From contig CM038702.1 in assembly GCA_021613375.1 (NCBI GenBank), forward strand, positions 27,618,849 through 27,682,848: DNA of 64,000 nucleotides, read 5' to 3'. Numbering within the stretch: position 1 is the first letter of the stretch; the number at the start of each line of letters is the position of its first letter. Source of the stretch: Megaleporinus macrocephalus. Its lineage: Eukaryota > Chordata > Actinopteri > Characiformes > Anostomidae. Both the position numbers and the translations under genes were made by a program. A model generated the notes under the pieces. It was not told where the DNA came from. It was given only the letters and a program-made list of their open reading frames with translations, and did no database searches. Below, piece after piece: positions 56,571 to 64,000 of this stretch.

Positions 56571-59500
56571 GACTCTCTTACCAACTCACCCTCTCTCACT
56601 GACTCTCCCTCTCTTACCAACTCACCCTCTCTCACTGACTCTCCCTCTCTCACTGACTCTCCCTCTCTCACTGACTCTCCCTCTCTTACCAACTCTCCCT
56701 CTCTCACTGACTCTCCCTCTCTCACTGACTCTCCCTCTCTCACTGACTCTCCCTCTCTTACCAACTCTCCCTCTCTCACTGACTCTCCCTCTCTCACTGA
56801 CTCTCCCTCTCTTACCAACTCTCCCTCTCTCACTGACTCTCCCTCTCTCACTGACTCTCCCTCTCTCACTGACTCTCCCTCTCTTACCAACTCACCCTCT
56901 CTCACTGACTCTCCCTCTCTCACTGACTCACCCTCTCTCACTGACTCTCCCTCTCTTACCAACTCACCCTCTCTCACTGACTCTCCCTCTCTTACCAACT
57001 CACCCTCTCTCACTGACTCTCCCTCTCTTACCAACTCACCCTCTCTCACTGACTCTCCCTCTCTTACCAACTCTCCCTCTCTCACTGACTCTCCCTCTCT
57101 CACTGACTCTCCCTCTCTCACTGACTCTCCCTCTCTTACCAACTCTCCCTCTCTCACTGACTCTCCCTCTCTTACCAACTCTCCCTCTCTCACTGACTCT
57201 CCCTCTTTACCAACTCTCCCTCTCTCACTGACTCTCCTCTCTTACCAACTCACCCTCTCTCACTGACTCTCCCTCTCTCACTGACTCTCCCTTCTTACCA
57301 ACTCTCCCTCTCTTACCAACTCTCCCTCTCTCACTGACTCTCCCTCTCTTACCAACTCTCCCTCTCTCACTGACTCTCCCTCTCTTACCAACTCTCCCTC
57401 TCTTACCAACTCTCCCTCTCTCACTGACTCTCCCCTCTTTACCAACTCTCCCTCTCTCACTGACTCTCCCTCTCTTACCAACTCTCCCCTCTCACTGAAC
57501 TCTCCCTCTCTCACTGACTCTCCCTCTCTTACCAACTCTCCCTCTCTCACTGACTCTCCCTCTCTTACCAACTCTCCCTCTCTCACTGACTCTCCCTCTC
57601 TTACCAACTCTCCCTCTCTCACTGACTCTCCCTCTCTTACCAACTCTCCCTCTCTCACTGACTCTCCCTCTCTCACTGACTCTCCCTCTCTTACCAACTC
57701 TCCCTCTCTCACTGACTCTCCCTCTCTTACCAACTCTCCCTCTCTCACTGACTCTCCCTCTCTTACCAACTCTCCCTCTCTCACTGACTCTCCCTCTCTT
57801 ACCAACTCTCCCTCTCTCACTGACTCTCCCTCTCTTACCAACTCTCCCTCTCTCACTGACTCTCTCTTACCAACTCTCCCCTCTCTCACTGACTCTCCCT
57901 CTCTCACTGACTCTCCTCTCTCACTGACTCTCCCTCTCTTACCAACTCTCCCTCTCTCACTGACTCTCCCTCTCTTACCAACTCACCCTCTCTCACTGAC
58001 TCTCCCTCTCTTACCAACTCACCCTCTCTCACTGACTCTCCCTCTCTTACCAACTCACCCTCTCTCACTGACTCTCCCTCTCTTACCAACTCACCCTCTC
58101 TCACTGACTCTCCCTCTCTTACCAACTCTCCCTCTCTCACTGACTCTCCCTCTCTTACCAACTCACCCTCTCTCACTGACTCTCCCTCTCTTACCAACTC
58201 TCCTCTCTCACTGACTCTCCCTCTCTTACCAACTCTCCCTCTCTCACTGACTCTCTCTCTTACCAACTCTCCTTCTCACTGACTCTCCTCTCTTACCAAC
58301 TCACCCTCTCTCACTGACTCTCCCTCTCTTACCAACTCACCCTCTCTCACTGACTCTCCCTCTCTTACCAACTCACCCTCTCTCACTGACTCTCCCTCTC
58401 TTACCAACTCACCCTCTCTCACTGACTCTCCCTCTCTTACCAACTCACCCTCTCTTACCAACTCTCCCTCTCTCACTGACTCTCCCTCTCTTACCAACTC
58501 TCCCTCTCTCACTGACTCTCCCTCTCTTACCAACTCTCCCTCTCTCACTGACTCTCCCTCTCTCACTGACTCTCCCTCTCTTACCGACTCTCCCTCTCTC
58601 ACTGACTCTCCCTCTCTTACCAACTCTCCCTCTCTCACTGACTCTCTCTCTTACCAACTCTCCCTCTCTCACTGACTCACCCTCTCTCACTGACTCTCCC
58701 TCTCTTACCAACTCACCCTCTCTCACTGACTCTCCTCTTTACCAACTCACCCTCTCTCACTGACTCCCTCTCTTACCAACTCACCCTCTCTCACTGACTC
58801 TCCCTCTTACCAACTCACCCTCTCTCACTGACTCTCCCTCTCTTACCAACTACCCTCTCTCACTGACTCTCCCTCTCTTACCAACTCACCCTCTCTCACT
58901 GACTCTCCCTCTTACCAACTCACCCTCTCTCACTGACTCCCCCTCACCACTCACCTCTCACTGACCTCCCTCTCTTACCACTCACCCTCTCGCTGACTCT
59001 CCCTCTCTTACCAACTCACCCTCTCTCACTGACTCTCCCTCTCTTACCAACTCACCCTCTCTCGCTGACTCTCCCTCTCTTACCAACTCTCCCTCTCTCA
59101 CTGACTCTCTCTCTTACCAACTCTCCCTCTCTCACTGACTCTCCCTCTCTTACCAACTCTCCCTCTCTCCCTCTCTTACCAACTCTCCCTCTCTCACTGA
59201 CTCTCTCTCTCACTGACTCTCCCTCTCTTACCAACTCTCCCTCTCTCACTGACTCTCCCTCTCTCACTGACTCTCCCTCTCTTACCAACTCTCCCTCTCT
59301 CACTGACTCTCCCTCTCTTACCAACTCTCCCTCTCTCACTGACTCTCCCTCTCTCACTGACTCTCCCTCTCTCACTGACTCTCTCTCTCTTACCAACTCT
59401 CCCTCTCTCACTGACTCTCCCTCTCTCACTGACTCTCCCTCTCTTACCAACTCTCCCTCTCTTACCGACTCTCCCTCTCTCACTGACTCTCCCTCTCTTA

Positions 59501-62500
59501 CCAACTCTCCCTCTCTCACTGACTCTCCCTCTCTTACCAACTCTCCCTCTCTTACCAACTCTCCCTCTCTCACTGACTCTCCCTCTCTTACCAACTCTCC
59601 CTCTCTCACTGACTCTCCCTCTCTCACTGACTCTCCCTCTCTTACCGACTCTCCCTCTCTCACTGACTCTCCCTCTCTTACCAACTCTCCCTCTCTCACT
59701 GACTCTCTCTCTCTTACCAACTCTCCCTCTCTCCCTCTCTTACCAACTCTGCCTCTCTCACTGACTCTCTCTTACCAACTCTCCCTCTCTCACTGACTCT
59801 CCCTCTCTCACTGACTCCCTCTCTTACCAACTCTCCCTCTCTCACTGACTCTCCCTCTCTTACCAACTCACCCTCTCTCACTGACTCTCCTCTCTTACCA
59901 ACTCACCCTCTCTCACTGACTCTCCCTCTCTTACCAACTCACCCTCTCTCTCACTGACTCTCCTCTCTTACCAACTCACCCTCTCTCGCTGACTCTCCCT
60001 CTCTTACCAACTCTCCCTCTCTCACTGACTCTCTCTCTTACCAACTCTCCCTCTCTTACCGTCTCTCCCTCTCTCACTGACTCTCTCTCTCTTACCGACT
60101 CTCCCTCTCTCACTGACTCTCCCTCTCTTACCGACTCTCCCTCTCTCACTGACTCTCCCTCTCTTACCGACTCTCCCTCTCTCAACCTCTCTCTCTTACC
60201 GACTCTCCCTCTCTCACTGACTCTCTCTCTCTTACCGCTCTCCCTCTATCACTGACTCTCTCTCTCTTACCAACTCTCCCTCTCTCACTGACTCTCCCTC
60301 TCTCACTGACTCTCACTCTCTTACCAGCTCTCCCTCTCTCACTGACTCTCCTCTCTTACCAGCTCTCCCTCTCTCACTGACTCTCCCTCTCTCACTGACT
60401 CTCTCTCTCACCAACTCTCCCTCTCTCACTGACTCTCCCTCTCTTACCAACTCTCCCTCTCTCACTGACTCTCTCTCTTACCAACTCTCCCTCTCTCACT
60501 GACTCTCCCTCTCTTACCAACTCTCCCTCTCTCACTGACTCTCCCTCTCTCACTGACTCTCCCTCTCTCACTGACTCTCCCTCTCTTACCAACTCACCCT
60601 CTCTCACTGACTCTCCCTCTCTCACTGACTCTCCCTCTCTTACCAACTCTCCCTCTCTCACTGACTCTCCCTCTCTTACCAACTCTCCCTCTCTCACTGA
60701 CTCTCTCTCTCTTACCAACTCTCCCTCTCTCACTCACTCTTCCTCTCTTACCAACTCTCCCTCTCACTGACTCTCCCTCTCTTACCAACTCTCCCTCTCT
60801 CCCTCTCTTACCAACTCTCCCTCTCTCACTGACTCTCCCTCTCTCACTGACTCTCCCTCTCTCACTGACTCTCCCTCTCTCACTGACTCTCCCTCTCTTA
60901 CCAACTCTCCCTCTCTCACTGACTCTCCCTCTCTTACCAACTCTCCCTCTCTCACTGACTCTCCCTCTCTCACCGACTCTCCCTCTCTCACCGACTCTCC
61001 CTCTCTCACTGACTCTCCCTCTCTTACCAGCTCCCCCTCTCTCACTGACTCTCCCTCTCTTACCGACTCTCTCTCTCTCACTGACTCTCCCTCTCTTACC
61101 AACTCTCCCTCTCTCACCGACTCTCCCTCTCTCACCGACTCTCCCTCTCTCACCGACTCTCCCTCTCTCACCGACCTCCCTCTCTCACTGACTCTCCCTC
61201 TCTTACCGACTCTCTCTCTCTTACCGACTCTCCCTCTCTTACCGTCTCTCCCTCTCTCACTGACTCTCTCTCTCTTACCGACTCTCCCTCTCTCACTGAC
61301 TCTCCCTCTCTTACCGACTCTCCCTCTCTCACTGACTCTCCCTCTCTTACCGACTCTCCCTCTCTCACTGACTCTCTCTCTCTTACCGACTCTCCCTCCC
61401 TCACTGACTCTCTCTCTCTTACCGACTCTCCCTCTATCACTGACTCTCTCTCTCTTACCAACTCTCCCTCTCTCACTGACTCTCCCTCTCTCACTGACTC
61501 TCACTCTCTTACCAGCTCTCCCTCTCTCACTGACTCTCCCTCTCTTACCAGCTCTCCCTCTCTCACTGACTCTCCCTCTCTTACCAACTCTCCCTCTCTC
61601 ACTGACTCTCTCTCTCACCAACTCTCCCTCTCTCACTGACTCTCCCTCTCTTACCAACTCTCCCTCTCTCACTGACTCTCTCTCTTACCAACTCTCCCTC
61701 TCTCACTGACTCTCCCTCTCTTACCAACTCTCCCTCTCTCACTGACTCTCTCTCTTACCAACTCTCCCTCTCTCACTGACTCTCCCTCTCTTACCAACTC
61801 TCCCTCTCTCACTGACTCTCCCTCTCTTACCAACTCTCCCTCTCTCACTGACTCTCTCTCTCTTACCAACTCTCCCTCTCTCACTGACTCTCTCTCTCTT
61901 ACCACTCTCCCTCTCTCACTGACTCCCTCTCTCTTACCAACTCTCCCTCTCTCACTGACTCTCCCTCTCTTACCAACTCTCCCTCTCTCACTGACTCTCC
62001 CTCCCACTGACTCTCCCTCTCTTACCGACTCTCCCTCTCTCACACCAGCTCTCCCTCTCTCACTGACTCTCCCTCTCTTACCGACTCTCCCTCTCACTGA
62101 CTCTTCCTCTCTTACCAACTCTCCCTCTCACTGACTCCCTCTCTCTTACCAACTCTCTCCCTCCCACTGACTCTCCCTCTCTTACCGACTCTCCCTCTCT
62201 CACTGACTCTCCCTCTCTTACCAACTCTCCCTCTCTCACTACTCTCTCTTACCAGCTCTCCCTCTCTCACTGACTCTCCCTCTCTTACCGACTCTCCCTC
62301 TCTCACTACTCTCTCTCTCTTACCGACTCTCCCTCTCTCACTGACTCTCCCTCTCTCAATGACTCTCCCTTTCTTACTGACTCTCCCTCTCTTAATGACT
62401 CTCCCTCCCACTGACTCTCTCTTTTAATGACTCTCCCTCTCCCACTGTCTCTCCCTCTCCCACTGACTCTCCCTCTCCACTAACTCTCCCTCTCCCACTG

Positions 62501-63390
62501 TCTCTCCCTCCCACTGACTCTCTCTCTCTTACCGACTCTCCCCTTCCCACTGACTCTACCTCTCTTACCGACTCTCCCTCTCCCACTGACTCTCTCTCTC
62601 TTAATGACTCTCCCTCTACCACTGACTCTCTCTCTTAAATGACTCTCCCTCTCCCACCAACTCTCCCCTTCCCACTGACTCTCCCTCTCCACTAACTCTC
62701 CCTCTCCCACTGTCTCTCCCTCTCTCACTGACTCTCCCTCTCTTACCGACTCTCCCCTTCCCACTGACTCTACCTCTCTCACTGACTCTTCCTCTCCCAC
62801 TGACTCTCTCTCTCTTACCGACTCTCCCTCTCCCACTGACTCTCTCTCTCTTAATGACTCTCCCTCTACCACTGACTCTCCCCTTCCCACTGACTCTCCC
62901 TCTCCACTAACTCTTCCTCTCCCACTGTCTCTCCCTCTCTCACTGACTCTCCCTTTCTCACTGACTCTCTCTCTCTCACTGACTCTCCCTCTCCCACTGA
63001 CTCTCTCTCTTAATGACTCTCCCTCTACCACTGACTCTCCCCTTCCCACTGACTCTCCCTCTCCACTAACTCTTCCTCTCCCACTGTCTCTCCCTCTCTC
63101 ACTGACTCTCTCTCTCTTAATGACTCTCCCTCTCCCACTGACTCTCCCTCTCTTACCAACTCTCCGTCTCCCACTGACTCCCTCTCTTTTGATGACTCTC
63201 CCTCTCCTACCGACTCTCCCCTTCCCACTGACTCTACCTCTCTCACTGACTCTACCTCTCTTTCCAACTCTCCCTCTCTTACTGACTCTCCCTCTCTTAC
63301 TGACTCTCCCCTTCCCACTGACTCTCCCTCTCCCACTGACTCTGACTCTCCCTCTCTCACCGACTCTCACCGACTCTCCCTCTCTCACCG
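56571..63390. repeat. Giant 18-bp satellite, about 380 monomers
   Basis: A 6820-bp array with two main monomers: type A, CTCACTGACTCTCCCTCT, and type B, CTTACCAACTCTCCCTCT. They differ by three transitions and are mixed in irregular blocks (often B followed by one to four A). About 58720-58990 and several other places show single-base indels. From about 60950 a third variant (accgactc) becomes common, and from about 62390 the array is much more diverse (cccactgactc, cttaatgactc, ccactaactc). The plus strand is strongly pyrimidine-rich. Open minus-strand frames exist because 18 is a multiple of three. Confidence 0.97.
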
Positions 63391-63462
63391 ATATCTATCG
63401 ATATCGAATGATATTAAAAAAATTATTGTGATAAGATTTTTTCCCATATCGCCCAGCCCTAG
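63391..63462. mobile_element. Inverted TAGGGCTGGGCGATA-type transposon end
   Basis: Immediately after the last satellite unit comes atatctatcgatatcgaatg, AT-rich DNA, then catatcgcccagccctag. The final 14 bases are the reverse complement of the terminus seen at 19521 and 46516. It is a bare end, about 70 bp long. Confidence 0.6.
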
Positions 63463-64000
63463 TTGTGACAGTGAAAACAATCCTAAAAGGCAGAACCAAA
63501 AGTCAGATATATTTTTTTTATTATTCACGAATTCTTAATATAAAGGGCAAAATGAATTTTTTTTCTTAAAGTACTACATCAATTTGAAATTGATACACTT
63601 ATAGCAAAGGTTTCAGCTAATTAACTGAGAACGGGACCAGGTTTTTACTAGTACAGTTTTTATCAAAATTGACATTATTTCACTTCATAACTAGAATAAT
63701 GTCAACTCCATCTGACACACAAAAAAGTATGCTATTTTAATTTGATCAGTACTTCATGAGTGTAAAGACCTCAAGTATCTAAAGATGGTGTTCTGTATCA
63801 GAGTTAAGTAATAAAATTAATCGTTTAAACATTTTTGTTCTAATTTCACACTAATTTGAAAAATGGCATTGGGAAATTGTTAAATTTTGTATATTTACTG
63901 TTAATATTAAGCATATACAATCAATGTTCTTAGGCAAGAAAGACACCAACGCATGTAGTTCTGCTGGTGTTTTAATATATAAACACAATAAACCGAACAT
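63463..64000. other. No gene recognised
   Basis: AT-rich sequence up to the right edge; no domain-bearing frame or transposon end is seen. Confidence 0.45.

Noticed and set aside
56543..63388. Long minus-strand frames reading REGELVREGESV repeatedly
   Set aside because: They follow directly from an 18-bp repeat (six codons) without stops. There is no signal, start context or splice structure, and frames break wherever the satellite has an indel.
56571..63390. CRISPR array
   Set aside because: The 18-bp units are contiguous with no unique spacers, and this is eukaryotic DNA.
46516..63462. One 17-kb transposon bounded by TAGGGCTGGGCGATA and its inverse
   Set aside because: Sequence inside the two termini diverges soon after the ends, and the flanks (tccataca and gttgtgac) are not a target duplication. 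They look like two independent element ends.

Overview
The window looks like nuclear DNA of a ray-finned fish, probably an otophysan such as a characin or catfish relative. This is inferred from teleost-type retroelements and DNA transposons, vertebrate splice sites, and a Siglec-like immunoglobulin receptor gene with fish-style organisation. There are no operons. Almost all of the 64 kb is accessory sequence. Only one host gene is well supported.

Host gene. A Siglec/CD22-like receptor lies on the minus strand from about 43.9 kb (signal peptide) down to 24.05 kb (cytoplasmic tail). Seven consecutive exons can be chained with consistent splice phases: signal 43850-43918, V-set 43283-43642, C2 domain 42822-43136, two nearly identical C2 exons at 42429-42680 and 39102-39353, a divergent C2 exon 35101-35400, and a transmembrane exon 31512-31599. 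A tail exon at 24051-24551 holds two ITIM motifs, but an in-frame TGA precedes them. Introns are swollen by L1, an L2/Rex1-like LINE, hAT-type and foldback elements and a minisatellite.

Left part (1-24 kb). In order it holds a 20-bp minisatellite matching the head of a tRNA-derived SINE, a CpG island near 2.2-2.65 kb, a 48-bp minisatellite, a 564-bp perfect-TIR MITE, and Tc1/mariner debris. A nested block at 9.5-17.2 kb follows: one minus-strand LINE interrupted by a SINE with an 11-bp target duplication, by a 37-bp minisatellite that is itself split by a 1671-bp TIR element, and by a 1.3-kb hAT-type element. A decayed L1 and several other DNA-transposon remnants complete this part.

Right part (46-64 kb). 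Here are a hAT-like end, Tc1-like debris, a 6.8-kb Gypsy-type LTR retrotransposon (minus strand, 4-bp target duplication, many inactivating lesions), and a 6.8-kb array of about 380 copies of an 18-bp pyrimidine-rich satellite in two monomer types. The array ends directly at a DNA-transposon terminus at 63.4 kb.

Tandem repeats of six unrelated kinds make up roughly 11-12 kb of the window. The most interesting points are the stop codon before the ITIM tail, the exon pair that is near-identical while its introns are not, the layered 9.5-17.2 kb block, and the structure and polarity of the 18-bp array. I did not find a convincing new multigene system.
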